DNA of 34,860 nt, from NCBI RefSeq assembly GCF_900188425.1, contig NZ_FZON01000051.1:1-34860 (forward strand). Reading direction: 5' to 3'. The DNA is from Antarctobacter heliothermus. Its GTDB lineage: Bacteria; Pseudomonadota; Alphaproteobacteria; Rhodobacterales; Rhodobacteraceae. The notes under the pieces were generated by a model. It worked only from the letters and a program-made list of their open reading frames with translations. It made no database searches and was not told where the DNA came from. The position numbers were made by a program, and so were the translations under genes. Shown here one piece after another: positions 1 to 7,829 of this stretch; the stretch's first letter is position 1; every line of letters begins with the position of its first letter.

Positions 1-241
1 CCGGCACTCCGGACGCGACCGGAATATCCAACGGGTAGAAAAGTGCCCCGGCATCGGGCGACCACAAACCTTTCTTCTTCAACTCATGCCGCCAGGCGTA
101 AATCTGTTGCCGCGTAATCTCGTGGCGCTGCGCCACTTGCGTCACCGTTTCCCCACCAACACCAGCCGACATGACAATTTCGAGCTTGTCCTCATCGCGC
201 CAGAAACGCCGCCGCTCCACCCCAAGAATTTCACCACGCAT
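1..241 (-). CDS. IS66-type transposase accessory protein TnpA (OrfA), 5' part
   Basis: The reading frame starts at an ATG at 241 and runs off the left edge, giving about 80 residues. The N-terminus reads MRGEILGVERRRFWRDEDK, followed by a helix-turn-helix segment (VTQVAQRHEITRQQIYAWR) ending in a basic patch (HELKKKGLW). This is the arrangement of the small DNA-binding OrfA of IS66/IS3-type elements, whose HTH lies near residues 15-60. The tail (SPDAGALFYPLDIPVAS) is more like IS66 TnpA than IS3 OrfA. The partner genes tnpB and tnpC would lie to the left, outside the window. No frameshift or stop is seen in the visible part, so the gene may be intact. The exact IS family is inferred from pattern only. 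Confidence 0.75.
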   Translation of the reverse strand, partial: MRGEILGVERRRFWRDEDKLEIVMSAGVGGETVTQVAQRHEITRQQIYAWRHELKKKGLWSPDAGALFYPLDIPVASGVP

Positions 242-257
242 CGATGACCCCGCATAA

Positions 258-291
258 GACACGTCGTTAACGACGTCGTTAAACACGTGTC
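258..291. repeat. 34-bp imperfect palindrome just upstream of tnpA
   Basis: A perfect 16-bp palindrome (TTAACGACGTCGTTAA, 267-282) lies inside outer arms GACACGT (258-264) and ACGTGTC (285-291). The arms share the same centre and are separated from the core by two mismatched pairs on each side. It lies 17 bp upstream of the minus-strand tnpA start. It could be an operator, a hairpin in the transposase leader limiting expression, or part of the element's end. It has no T-tract. Confidence 0.7.
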
Positions 292-531
292 CTAGATGAT
301 CGCACCAGCGTCAGGCAGGCGGTGCCAATGGCGCGGTTACGGCCGATTCCGCTGAATCCATTCAGCGGATGGGTACAATGGTCTTTGAGGACATCCAGAC
401 ATTGGCACGCGGACAGTGGCCAGACCGCGCAGTCAACAAACCAGGTATGGACTAGGCGTCTGGCGTCGTTGTTTGACCTGCGGACAGGTGCGCCACGGGC
501 CTGCGGTTGCGCCACCCCTGCCCGTCCCCGG
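292..531. other. gene-free stretch with nested inverted repeats
   Basis: No convincing gene is seen here. Short frames exist on both strands but show no recognisable protein pattern. The stretch does hold a near-continuous hairpin, TCCGCTGAAT (348-357) with ATTCAGCGGA (360-369), and around it a wider 9-bp inverted repeat, GTGCCAATG (322-330) with CATTGGCAC (400-408). The inner hairpin lies about 160 bp past the minus-strand rhaK stop and could end that transcript, although no run of T follows on that strand. A decayed IS end is another possibility. Confidence 0.45.
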
Positions 532-1920
532 TCAGGTTGACGCGTTCCCGATATGGCGCGCCCACGCTTGCGCATAGGCTTGCATACCAGGATAAAACGC
601 CTCTTCCGACGGGGGTATCACATCAGCCGCAAGAGGCTGCGGGATGGCCCCGCAAGTTGCCAAGGCGGCGCCCTGGCTGGTTCCCGTCGCACTGTGCGAA
701 GCAACGATCGTCGAGTTTGTGGCAACGGCCAACATGCGCAAGTAGAACCGATTTGCCGCGAATGGTCCCTCGACGATGATCACGCCCTGATGGCCAATGC
801 TGTCCAGGCAGGTCGCCGTGACAAGCGCAAGGTACAGCGCAACCGCCGCGCTGCGCAGCGCGGTTCCCGGTGCCGGTTCCGCGCCGATCCAGCGCGCAGT
901 GCATCCGCGAAACGGACCAGAGTCCGCCACCATCGCGGGCAATAGCATCCGCAGTTCGGTCAGAATACGCGACAAGTCATGATCGGCAGGTTCGGGACAG
1001 GTCCCTTGTGTCGCCAGATCGTGTTCGCGTCCGCCCATGAACCGGGCCGAGGGGACCGGATCGCCAAAGGCATTCACGTTGATCAGCACATCCTTGTCCG
1101 GATCCAGCACCACGTCCCGCCCGCCGACGGCCATGGCGACCACCCACGTCCCGGTGGACACCACACTGAACGGCTGCGCATTGCCAATGATATGCGGCAG
1201 CAGCGAGGCGTTGGAATCGTGAATGCCGCAATAGACAGGCGTCTCCGGTGGCAGCCCCGTTTGCGCAACAATGTCTGGCAGAATGGTCCCCAGAACATCA
1301 CCGGACTTTCGCGCGGGCGCGATCTTGTTCCCGATTTCCAGGGTATCGGCCAACGACGACAAACATCCCTCATGCGGGTTCCACAGGTCCGTGTGACAGC
1401 CCAATGAGGTGACATCGGTGGCCGCAACCCCGGTCAGCCGGTGGCCCCAGTATTGCGGATAGGTGACAATCCGGTGCGTGCGCGCGGCCAGACCGGGATC
1501 GGTGGCGAATTGCCAGAACAGCTGCGCCCCGATGTTCAGCCCTCTCCCCAACCGGGGCGATCCCGTTTCAACAAACGGCGGACGGATCGCATCGTATTCG
1601 GCGGCCACCGCATCCGGGCCGGGGTGTTCATAGTCAAGGATCGGTGCCGCCAACGCGCCGTCCCGCGCCAGTAATGCCGCACAGGCGCCATGTGTGGTGA
1701 TCGAAATCGCGCTGATGCCGTGGCGCGCGTGGAATTCGCGCAATCCGTTCAGCAGAAAGGCCCAGTGGCCTTCGATATCGAAATGCGGCCAGGGGGGACC
1801 GGGCAGCACCCGGTTCGGCCGGGTGATGACCGCCAATTCAGACAGATCGGTCAGGTCAACCAGCGCCAGTTTGGCGTTTGTCTTGCCGATGTCGATGACC
1901 GCGACATGCCCTGTGGTCAT
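532..1920 (-). CDS. rhaK: FGGY-family sugar kinase, rhamnulokinase type (RhaK)
   Basis: 462 residues. It is expected to phosphorylate L-rhamnulose with ATP to L-rhamnulose-1-phosphate in the cytoplasm. The N-terminus has the actin-fold phosphate-binding motif ([16 protein letters not shown], residues 6-21). A central [13 protein letters not shown] segment and the C-terminal [15 protein letters not shown] segment are the other FGGY nucleotide-binding landmarks. The ATG at 1920 overlaps the upstream rhaU stop (ATGA), which fixes the start; an in-frame extension upstream would lie inside rhaU. It is the last gene of the rhaRSTPQUK-like operon, the same order as described in Rhizobium leguminosarum, where RhaK is also needed for ABC-mediated uptake. 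The sequence alone does not exclude another deoxysugar, but the neighbours (mutarotase, isomerase, aldolase) make rhamnulose by far the best call. Confidence 0.88.
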   Translation of the reverse strand: MTTGHVAVIDIGKTNAKLALVDLTDLSELAVITRPNRVLPGPPWPHFDIEGHWAFLLNGLREFHARHGISAISITTHGACAALLARDGALAAPILDYEHPGPDAVAAEYDAIRPPFVETGSPRLGRGLNIGAQLFWQFATDPGLAARTHRIVTYPQYWGHRLTGVAATDVTSLGCHTDLWNPHEGCLSSLADTLEIGNKIAPARKSGDVLGTILPDIVAQTGLPPETPVYCGIHDSNASLLPHIIGNAQPFSVVSTGTWVVAMAVGGRDVVLDPDKDVLINVNAFGDPVPSARFMGGREHDLATQGTCPEPADHDLSRILTELRMLLPAMVADSGPFRGCTARWIGAEPAPGTALRSAAVALYLALVTATCLDSIGHQGVIIVEGPFAANRFYLRMLAVATNSTIVASHSATGTSQGAALATCGAIPQPLAADVIPPSEEAFYPGMQAYAQAWARHIGNAST

Positions 1921-2231
1921 GGCATGTGAAAGACGCAGGCAAGCTCCGTCACCATGGGCGCGTTGTCGGGGTGTGTGACCATGATGTCCGCCATATGGGC
2001 CCACCACTTTCGCATGCCCTCTGAGTCCGGCAATACGGCCATCGTGTGATCCTGCCGCCGCCAGAGAACCCCGAACAGAGTATCTGTCTCACGATCAAGG
2101 TGGATCGAATAATCCGACACTCCCACCTCTTTCAACAAGGCGACCAATTCCGGCCAGATCTCGTCATGGCGCTTGCGGTACTCCTCCTCACAGCCCGGAT
2201 TCAGCTGCATCTTGAAGGCGTATTTTTCCAT
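1917..2231 (-). CDS. rhaU: L-rhamnose mutarotase
   Basis: 104 residues, the same length as E. coli RhaM. It interconverts the alpha and beta anomers of L-rhamnose in the cytoplasm, feeding the isomerase. The residues known to line the RhaM active site fall at the same numbers here: Tyr18, His22 ([14 protein letters not shown]), Tyr41, and the Trp76-Trp77 pair (RKWWAHM). The ending [18 protein letters not shown] is also typical of the family. The chosen ATG at 2231 shares its A with the rhaQ stop (TGATG). A start five codons upstream is possible but would lie further inside rhaQ and would break the alignment with the family N-terminus. Translation is probably coupled to both neighbours. Confidence 0.96.
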   Translation of the reverse strand: MEKYAFKMQLNPGCEEEYRKRHDEIWPELVALLKEVGVSDYSIHLDRETDTLFGVLWRRQDHTMAVLPDSEGMRKWWAHMADIMVTHPDNAPMVTELACVFHMP

Positions 2232-3217
2232 CAGCGCGCCCTCCACATGGACCAGAGCCGCGGCAGGGCGATGACACCGATCAGCAGCGCGCCGATGACG
2301 ATGGACATGACAATGCCCGGAACGTTCAACAGGCCCAGCCCGAAGGTCACCAGCCCCATGACAAACGCGGCGATGACAACGCCCGGAATGGTGCCCGATC
2401 CGCCGAGGATGTTGATGCCGCCAAGAACAACCATGGTCACCACCTCCAGTTCCCAGCCAAAGGCGATGGAGGGCCGGGTCGAGCCAAGCCGCGATGTCAG
2501 GCAGATCGCCGCGATACCGGACATCAACCCGGTCAGCAGGAACAGGATGAACTTGACGCGCGCGACCCGGATGCCGGAAAACAGCGCACCTGTCGGGTTG
2601 TTGCCGATGGCGTAGACGGCGCGGCCAAAATTGGTCTTGTGCAACAGGATGCCGTAGATCCCCGCAAGAATGGCAAACAGCACCAGTTCAAACGAAATCA
2701 CCCAGAACACATACCCCTGCCCAAAGAACGCAAAGTCAGACGGATAGCCCTTGTAGACCTGATCCCCCAAGACGATGTAGCTGATGCCGCGAAACAGGCT
2801 CATCGTGCCGATGGTGACCACGATGGACGGCAGGCCCATCCTGGTGACCAGAAAACCGTTGAACGCGCCGCAGAGCAGGCCTGTGCCAAGACCCACGAGG
2901 ATCAGCACCGGCGTACCCGCCCCGGCCTCAACCGCAGCCCCCATGGCCGTCGAGGCCAGTGCGATGATCGCCGCCACCGACAGGTCGATCTCGCCCGAGA
3001 TGATCAGCAGCGCCATGGCAAAGGCGATCATCGCTTTTTCGGTAAAATTGAAGGTCGCGTCGCTGAGACTCCAGGCATTCAGGAAATACGGCGAGGCAAA
3101 GCTGTTAGCCATGAAGATGGCCACGGCAACCAACAGTAGCAGGGTTTCCCAGCTTTTCAGCCGCTTCTGAAGCGGCGATTGCAGCCGGTCGGGGATGAAA
3201 CGGGTTGTGTCGGTCAT
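2231..3217 (-). CDS. rhaQ: rhamnose ABC transporter permease RhaQ
   Basis: 328 residues of a strongly hydrophobic protein with about eight to ten membrane segments, of the ribose/xylose (BPD_transp_2) permease family. Recognisable family segments are the early [26 protein letters not shown] stretch, the [21 protein letters not shown] stretch and the late [19 protein letters not shown] segment, where the permease touches the ATPase. It should form the inner-membrane channel together with RhaP. The ATG at 3217 overlaps the rhaP stop by four bases (ATGA). The substrate is assigned from context, since permeases of this family look alike for many sugars. Confidence 0.92.
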   Translation of the reverse strand: MTDTTRFIPDRLQSPLQKRLKSWETLLLLVAVAIFMANSFASPYFLNAWSLSDATFNFTEKAMIAFAMALLIISGEIDLSVAAIIALASTAMGAAVEAGAGTPVLILVGLGTGLLCGAFNGFLVTRMGLPSIVVTIGTMSLFRGISYIVLGDQVYKGYPSDFAFFGQGYVFWVISFELVLFAILAGIYGILLHKTNFGRAVYAIGNNPTGALFSGIRVARVKFILFLLTGLMSGIAAICLTSRLGSTRPSIAFGWELEVVTMVVLGGINILGGSGTIPGVVIAAFVMGLVTFGLGLLNVPGIVMSIVIGALLIGVIALPRLWSMWRAR

Positions 3218-4197
3218 ACCGCGTGCTCCGCTGACTTGAGGATGATCCGGCCCTTGGTCCGTGACGCGCGGGCATTGACGGCAACCGCGATGATGATCGC
3301 CGCCCCTGAAATGGCCAGTTGCCAGAACGGCGAGACATTGACGACCGGCAAGGCATTCTTGATCACGCCCAGGAACAACGCCCCCAGAACCGCGCCACCG
3401 ACAGACCCGATGCCGCCCGCAATGGATATGCCGCCAATCACGCAGGCCGCCACCACGTCCAGTTCAAACCCGCTGGCGATGTCCACATAGGCCACGGCAT
3501 AGCGCGACACCCAGAGATACCCGGTCAGCCCGGCCAGCGCGCCAGAGATGGTAAAGGCCCAGAACTGGGTACGCCCTACGTTTATGCCGGTATAGGTAGC
3601 GGCGTGCGGGTTGCCGCCCACCGCATAGGCAGCGCGGCCCAAGGTGGTCCGCGACATGACGATGGTCAGGACAATGACAGCAAGGATCGCGGTCCAGCTC
3701 AGCATCGGCAGGCCCAGAAACTCGGCACGCGGGAACGCCTTGAACGCCGGGCTCATTTCATGGCTGTTGACCCATTTTCCGTCAGAAATCAGAAAGATGA
3801 TACCGCGAAAGATGATCATGGTGCCCAGCGTGACCACGATGGGAGGAATGCCCAGCTTCCACACCAGCAGGCCGTTGGCCATTCCCATGACGGTGCCCAA
3901 GGCAATGGCAGCCGCAACGACGACACCAACCGGCATCCCCGGAAAGGCGACGTTGATCATGGCCACAACCATGCCTGTCAGCGCCAGATTGGCGGCAACC
4001 GACAGGTCGATGCACTTGGTCAGGATCACCACCATCTGGCCGATCGCCAACAGGATCAGCGGCGAGGTATCGTTGAACACCGCCACAAGGTTCGACGGTG
4101 CGACAAACGCCGGAAAGCGGGAGGCGATCAGGGCCAGCAACACGGCGATGGCCCCCAGCAACAGGACTTCGCGTGAGGTGATAAGGCGTTGAAGCAT
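3214..4197 (-). CDS. rhaP: rhamnose ABC transporter permease RhaP
   Basis: 327 residues, a second permease of the same family, partner of RhaQ. It contains the matching landmarks: ILTKCIDLSVAANLALTGM near residue 60, GIPPIVVTLGTMIIFRGIIFL in the middle, and CVIGGISIAGGIGSVGGAVLGALFLGVIKN near the end. The start at 4197 lies nine bases after the rhaT stop. A paired set of two different permeases with a double-domain ATPase is the usual CUT2 sugar importer architecture. It acts in the inner membrane. The assignment to rhamnose rests on the locus. Confidence 0.92.
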   Translation of the reverse strand: MLQRLITSREVLLLGAIAVLLALIASRFPAFVAPSNLVAVFNDTSPLILLAIGQMVVILTKCIDLSVAANLALTGMVVAMINVAFPGMPVGVVVAAAIALGTVMGMANGLLVWKLGIPPIVVTLGTMIIFRGIIFLISDGKWVNSHEMSPAFKAFPRAEFLGLPMLSWTAILAVIVLTIVMSRTTLGRAAYAVGGNPHAATYTGINVGRTQFWAFTISGALAGLTGYLWVSRYAVAYVDIASGFELDVVAACVIGGISIAGGIGSVGGAVLGALFLGVIKNALPVVNVSPFWQLAISGAAIIIAVAVNARASRTKGRIILKSAEHAV

Positions 4198-4206
4198 GAC
4201 GGGTCC

Positions 4207-5727
4207 TCAGATTCCGGCCGCGTGGCGGACAAGGGTTTCGGGGGTCAGGTCTTCGCCCGCCAGTTCGGTAGCAATCCGGCCTTCGCGCATGACGATCACC
4301 CGGTCCGACATGCCCAGGATCTCGGGGATCTCAGAGCTGACCATGATGACGGCAAGACCCTGCGCGGCCAATTCGGCCATGAATTCATGCACCGCTGCCT
4401 TGGACCCGATGTCGATGCCCTTTGTCGGCTCATCCAGAATGATCACCTTGGGCTGGGTCGCCAGCCATTTGGCGATGACCACTTTCTGCTGATTGCCGCC
4501 GGACAGGTTGCCGACATCGGTATCCAAGGACGCCGCGCGCAGGTCCAGCCGTTGGGTGTATTCCCGCGCAAGGCTGAACTCTTCCGCCAGCCGCAAAAAT
4601 CCCCGGTGCGATGTGCGCCCCAGTGAGGGCAACGTGACGTTCTGAAAGATCGGCAGCGCGGTGATCGCCCCCTGTTTGCCACGGTCCTCGGGGACATAGA
4701 CAACGCCGTGGATGATGGCGTCAGCGGGGGAACGGATGATGCGGATCATCCCGTCGATCTTGGTCACCCCCTTGGACGGTTTGGTGATCCCGAACAGGGC
4801 CTGCATGAATTCAGATCGGCCCGCACCGACAAGGCCATAAAAGCCAAGGATTTCGCCTCGGCGCAGGGTAAAGCCGATGTCGGCAAATTCTGTGGGGTGA
4901 TCGTATCCGACCACCTGCAGCACCTCATCCCCGATATGGCTTTCGCGCTGCGGAAAGACCTGAGACACGTCGCGCCCGACCATCATCTTGACCAGTTCGG
5001 ACTCGGTCACATCGTCGATCAACCCGTCGCCGACAAACTGCCCGTCCCGAAAAACGGTGTATCGGTCGGCAATGCGAAAGATCTCATCGAATTTATGGCT
5101 GATGAACAGGATCGCCTTGCCCTGTGCCTTCAGCGTCTCGACCAGCTCATAGAGTTCCTGAATTTCCTTGTGAGACAGGGCCGCTGTCGGTTCGTCCATG
5201 ATCACCACCCGGGCGTCGATGGACAGGGCGCGGGCAATGGCAACCAGATGTTTGTTGGCAATGCCCAGATCGCGCAGCTTGTGCCCTGGATCAATCTGGG
5301 CGCCGATGCTGCGCAGGATCTCTGTTGCGCGCCGCTGCATGGTGGTCCAGTCGATCAGACCGAACTTGCCGCGCGGGGCGTGGCCGATAAAGATGTTCTC
5401 GGCCACGGACAGTTCGTCGAACAGCACGGTTTCCTGGTGGATCGCCGTGATACCGACCTTGGCCGCGTCCTGCGGGGTCGCAAATCGCGTGGCCGCGCCA
5501 TCCAGCAGGATGTCACCGCCATCCGGTTGGTAGATCCCGGTCAATGTCTTGACCACGGTGGACTTGCCCGCGCCATTCTCACCGACCAGCGCTGTCACCT
5601 GACCGGGAAACAGCCGCAAGGACACGCCGTCCAGCGCCTTGACCCCCGGAAAGGTCTTGGTGATCCCGTCGAGTGCAAGAATGGGGGCCGTCGCTGCCGC
5701 GGCATCGGTCTGGGTGTGCATGAGCAT
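4207..5727 (-). CDS. rhaT: rhamnose ABC transporter, double-domain ATPase RhaT
   Basis: 506 residues with two fused nucleotide-binding domains, as is standard for CUT2 sugar importers. The first domain has an intact Walker A (GENGAGKST, about residue 50) and Walker B (VVIMDEPTAAL, about 175), but a degenerate signature (GIANKHLVAIARAL). The second domain has a degenerate Walker A (GLVGAGRSE), the signature LSGGNQQK and Walker B VIILDEPTKGID. This split of intact and degenerate motifs is normal in the family. The product powers RhaP/RhaQ from the cytoplasmic face. The ATG at 5727 gives MLMHTQTD; an ATG two codons later is equally possible, and neither has a strong ribosome-binding site. A 68-bp gap with a strong hairpin separates it from rhaS. 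Confidence 0.93.
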   Translation of the reverse strand: MLMHTQTDAAAATAPILALDGITKTFPGVKALDGVSLRLFPGQVTALVGENGAGKSTVVKTLTGIYQPDGGDILLDGAATRFATPQDAAKVGITAIHQETVLFDELSVAENIFIGHAPRGKFGLIDWTTMQRRATEILRSIGAQIDPGHKLRDLGIANKHLVAIARALSIDARVVIMDEPTAALSHKEIQELYELVETLKAQGKAILFISHKFDEIFRIADRYTVFRDGQFVGDGLIDDVTESELVKMMVGRDVSQVFPQRESHIGDEVLQVVGYDHPTEFADIGFTLRRGEILGFYGLVGAGRSEFMQALFGITKPSKGVTKIDGMIRIIRSPADAIIHGVVYVPEDRGKQGAITALPIFQNVTLPSLGRTSHRGFLRLAEEFSLAREYTQRLDLRAASLDTDVGNLSGGNQQKVVIAKWLATQPKVIILDEPTKGIDIGSKAAVHEFMAELAAQGLAVIMVSSEIPEILGMSDRVIVMREGRIATELAGEDLTPETLVRHAAGI

Positions 5728-5748
5728 GTCGGCAATCTGTTTTAGGGA

Positions 5749-5772
5749 CCCCGGCGCGTCACAGCGCCGAGG
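5749..5772 (-). repeat. intercistronic stem-loop between rhaS and rhaT
   Basis: In the minus-strand RNA, CCTCGGCGC and GCGCCGGGG form a 9-bp stem (one G-U pair) around a 6-nt loop (plus-strand arms 5749-5757 and 5764-5772). No T-run follows, so it is not a classic terminator. Hairpins directly after a binding-protein gene commonly stabilise that part of the mRNA so that the binding protein outnumbers the membrane subunits. That role is inferred here. Confidence 0.65.
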
Positions 5773-5795
5773 CCGAAGGACATCGGATCAGGCGA

Positions 5796-6797
5796 TCAGA
5801 AGATCGATTTGAAATCGTCGATGTTTGAGCTGTCGTAGACAAAGGGATCCGCCATCGCGCCTTCGTTGTTTTCGTCCAGAGTCAGGGTGCCCATGCGACC
5901 CATGGGGATTTCTGCGCCCGGTTCGGCCGTGGCCTCACCCGTGGCAAGCGCGTGGGCGATCATCGTCGCCGAATACCCCAGGTCAATCGGGTTCCAGATC
6001 GCAAAGGACTTGGACGCGCCGCTGTCGATGGCACCCGCCATTTCCGACGGCAGTCCAAGGCCGGTCACGTTCACCTCACCCACCTTGCCAGCGTCCACAA
6101 CCGCCTGCGCGGCGGCCACGATGCCGACGCTGGTCGGTGCGATGATTGCGTCGAGGTCGGGGAATTTCTGCATCAGCCCCTGCGCCTCACGGTAGGATTT
6201 GTCGGCCAGATCGTCTCCGTAAACAGTGCCGACCACCTCGATGCCGGGATAGTTGCCCATGACCTTTTCCATCTCGGCGATCCAGACGTTCTGGTTGGTC
6301 GAGGTGGTGGTGGCCGACAGCAACGCCACCTTGCCGCCCTCGGGCAGCTGATCCGCGGCCAGCTTGATGATCATGTTGCCGATCAGCGGGTTGGACGACG
6401 GGTTGAGATGCATCTGGCGGCCTTCAGGTGCCACACCGGAATCCCACGAAATCACGGTGATGCCGCGCTGCATGGCCTTTTTCAGAACCGGGACAAGCGC
6501 ATCCGTGTCATTGGCAGACACCGCGATCGCATCGACCCGCTGGGCGATCAGCGCATTGATGACTTCGATCTGCTCCTCGGCGGTTGTTCCGGTCGGGCCG
6601 GTGTAGATGATCTCGACATTGCCCAGATCGGCGGCGGCCTCTTCGGCACCTTTGGCGGCAGCTTCGAAAAAGCCGATGCCAAGCGCCTTGACCACCAGCG
6701 CAATGCGCATGTTGTCCTGCGCCATGGCGCTGGTGCCCATGAGGCTGGCGACAAGACTGGCACCGGCCAGCAGTTTGGTAAAGTTGCGACGGATCAT
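5796..6797 (-). CDS. rhaS: rhamnose ABC transporter periplasmic binding protein
   Basis: 333 residues. A signal peptide is clear: basic MIRRNFTK, a hydrophobic core, and a likely cleavage after TSAMA before QDN, so the protein is periplasmic. The rest is a ribose-binding-protein-like (Peripla_BP_4) fold with segments such as RIALVVKALGIGFFEAAAKGAEEA, INALIAQRVDAIAVSANDTDALVPVLKKA and ITVISWDSGV. It should capture L-rhamnose and deliver it to RhaP/RhaQ/RhaT. A good ribosome-binding site (GGGAGGAAACC) precedes the ATG at 6797. It lies 38 bp after the rhaR stop on the same strand, with no obvious separate promoter in the gap. Sugar specificity is taken from the locus. Confidence 0.93.
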   Translation of the reverse strand: MIRRNFTKLLAGASLVASLMGTSAMAQDNMRIALVVKALGIGFFEAAAKGAEEAAADLGNVEIIYTGPTGTTAEEQIEVINALIAQRVDAIAVSANDTDALVPVLKKAMQRGITVISWDSGVAPEGRQMHLNPSSNPLIGNMIIKLAADQLPEGGKVALLSATTTSTNQNVWIAEMEKVMGNYPGIEVVGTVYGDDLADKSYREAQGLMQKFPDLDAIIAPTSVGIVAAAQAVVDAGKVGEVNVTGLGLPSEMAGAIDSGASKSFAIWNPIDLGYSATMIAHALATGEATAEPGAEIPMGRMGTLTLDENNEGAMADPFVYDSSNIDDFKSIF

Positions 6798-6835
6798 GGT
6801 TTCCTCCCTGAGATCACGTTTTCTGTTGAGGTCGG

Positions 6836-7642
6836 CTACGAGGCCGCCCCGCCGACTTGTTGGACCGCGCCCGATTGGGCGACGATCAGCGTCACATCCG
6901 CAGCCTCAAGCATGGCGGCGACCTTATCCGGGATTCCCTCATCGGTGATCACCGTGTCGATGCGGTCCAGCGGGCAAAGCACCAGGCTCGACCGGTTTTC
7001 GAATTTCGAACTGTCGACCAGAACCACCAGCTCATCCGCCTGACCGATCAGCTTTTGTTCGGCCTGGATCAGCAGCGGGTCGGCCTCCATCAATCCGATC
7101 GGGCCCAGACCCTGCGCCCCCATGAACATGCGGCGCGCGTAAAAATTGCGGGTCACGTCATTGTCGAAGGGCGACAGGATGATGTTCTGTTCGCGGTAGA
7201 TCACCCCACCCGACAGCATGACCGTATTCTTGGAATGCTTCAGCAGGTGTTCGGCAATCGGGAACGAATTGGTAAAGACCTGACAGCGGCGCGAGGCCAG
7301 TGGATGCACCATCTGAAAGGTGGTTGTGCCGCCGTTGATGATGATGGAATCGCCGTCCGAACACAGATCGACAGCCGCGCGGGCAATCGCCTGCTTTTCA
7401 CGGCTGTGCATGGTTTCGCTGACCGAAAACGGCCGCCCGGCCAGCCCCACGAACTGCGGCGGGCTGATCGCCTCTGCCCCGCCCCGCACCCGGCGCAGTT
7501 TTTTCTGCGCGTCGAGCGCGGCAATGTCGCGGCGGATCGTGGCCTCGGACGCGTCCGTCAGATTGCACAAATCAATCACGGTCACGACCGGCCTGTCCTG
7601 AACGGCAGACAGAATGATCCTGTGGCGCTCTTTTTCGTGCAT
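6836..7642 (-). CDS. rhaR: DeoR-family repressor of the rhamnose operon
   Basis: 268 residues. The N-terminal winged helix-turn-helix carries the DeoR signature (VTVIDLCNLTDASEATIRRDIAALDAQKKLRRVRGGA, about residues 17-53). The C-terminal DeoRC sugar-phosphate-binding domain shows the family's DGDSIIINGGTTTFQMV and GGVIYREQNIILSP stretches. The ATG at 7642 is chosen because a strong ribosome-binding site (AAGGGAGGACGTG) sits directly before it; a longer in-frame start at 7684 would put the ribosome-binding site inside the gene. It is the first gene of the import operon and probably represses both that operon and the divergent rhaD-rhaA, from the inverted repeat at 7697-7747. The inducer is likely a rhamnose pathway intermediate, not shown by the sequence. 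Confidence 0.92.
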   Translation of the reverse strand: MHEKERHRIILSAVQDRPVVTVIDLCNLTDASEATIRRDIAALDAQKKLRRVRGGAEAISPPQFVGLAGRPFSVSETMHSREKQAIARAAVDLCSDGDSIIINGGTTTFQMVHPLASRRCQVFTNSFPIAEHLLKHSKNTVMLSGGVIYREQNIILSPFDNDVTRNFYARRMFMGAQGLGPIGLMEADPLLIQAEQKLIGQADELVVLVDSSKFENRSSLVLCPLDRIDTVITDEGIPDKVAAMLEAADVTLIVAQSGAVQQVGGAAS

Positions 7643-7662
7643 CACGTCCTCCCTTGTCGCTG

Positions 7663-7691
7663 ACACTGGCCAGATTCGCCGCACCTGTCAA
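7663..7691 (-). promoter_or_regulatory. candidate promoter of the rhaRSTPQUK operon
   Basis: On the minus strand a consensus -35 hexamer TTGACA (7691-7686) is followed after 17 bases by CAGTGT (7668-7663), a weak -10. It lies just outside the large inverted repeat, mirroring the plus-strand TTGACA at 7753. Start-site mapping is not possible from sequence alone. Confidence 0.4.
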
Positions 7692-7696
7692 TCATT

Positions 7697-7747
7697 ATTA
7701 ATCACAATCAGTCATTCTGCGCCGCAGCATGATTGATTGTGATTGTT
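7697..7747. promoter_or_regulatory. candidate RhaR operator, divergent inverted repeat
   Basis: A perfect 11-bp inverted repeat, AATCACAATCA (7700-7710) and TGATTGTGATT (7734-7744), extends to 19-bp arms with 16 matches (7697-7715 and 7729-7747), centred at 7722 between the two divergent transcription units. Extra GATTG units lie within and beside the right arm. Multiple spaced repeats of this kind are typical of DeoR-family operators. Candidate -35 hexamers flank it on both sides, so one bound repressor could shut both promoters. Confidence 0.75.
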
Positions 7748-7752
7748 TTAGA

Positions 7753-7781
7753 TTGACATTGCGTCACACCCAACGCAGTTT
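7753..7781 (+). promoter_or_regulatory. candidate promoter of rhaD-rhaA
   Basis: TTGACA at 7753-7758 immediately follows the right arm of the RhaR inverted repeat. The hexamer 17 bases later (CAGTTT, 7776-7781) is a poor -10. The placement suits repression by a factor bound at 7697-7747. Confidence 0.35.
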
Positions 7782-7829
7782 CGCCGCAACATTCTATCGC
7801 GGGCGCAGGGCGCCAAATGGGAGGACGCC

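Noticed and set aside
279-575. Minus-strand 98-codon frame overlapping the end of rhaK
   Set aside because: No recognisable protein pattern. It overlaps rhaK and spans the inverted repeats, and the start lacks a ribosome-binding site.
3319-4176. Long plus-strand frame opposite rhaP, and similar long frames opposite rhaT, rhaD, the aldehyde dehydrogenase and the ABC ATPase
   Set aside because: They are antisense shadows of strongly supported genes in GC-rich DNA. Their composition is rich in Arg, His, Gln and Asp with no domain pattern or ribosome-binding site.
7697-7747. CRISPR-like or tandem repeat array suggested by repeated GATTG
   Set aside because: The units are too short and irregular. 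The symmetry and position fit a regulator operator.
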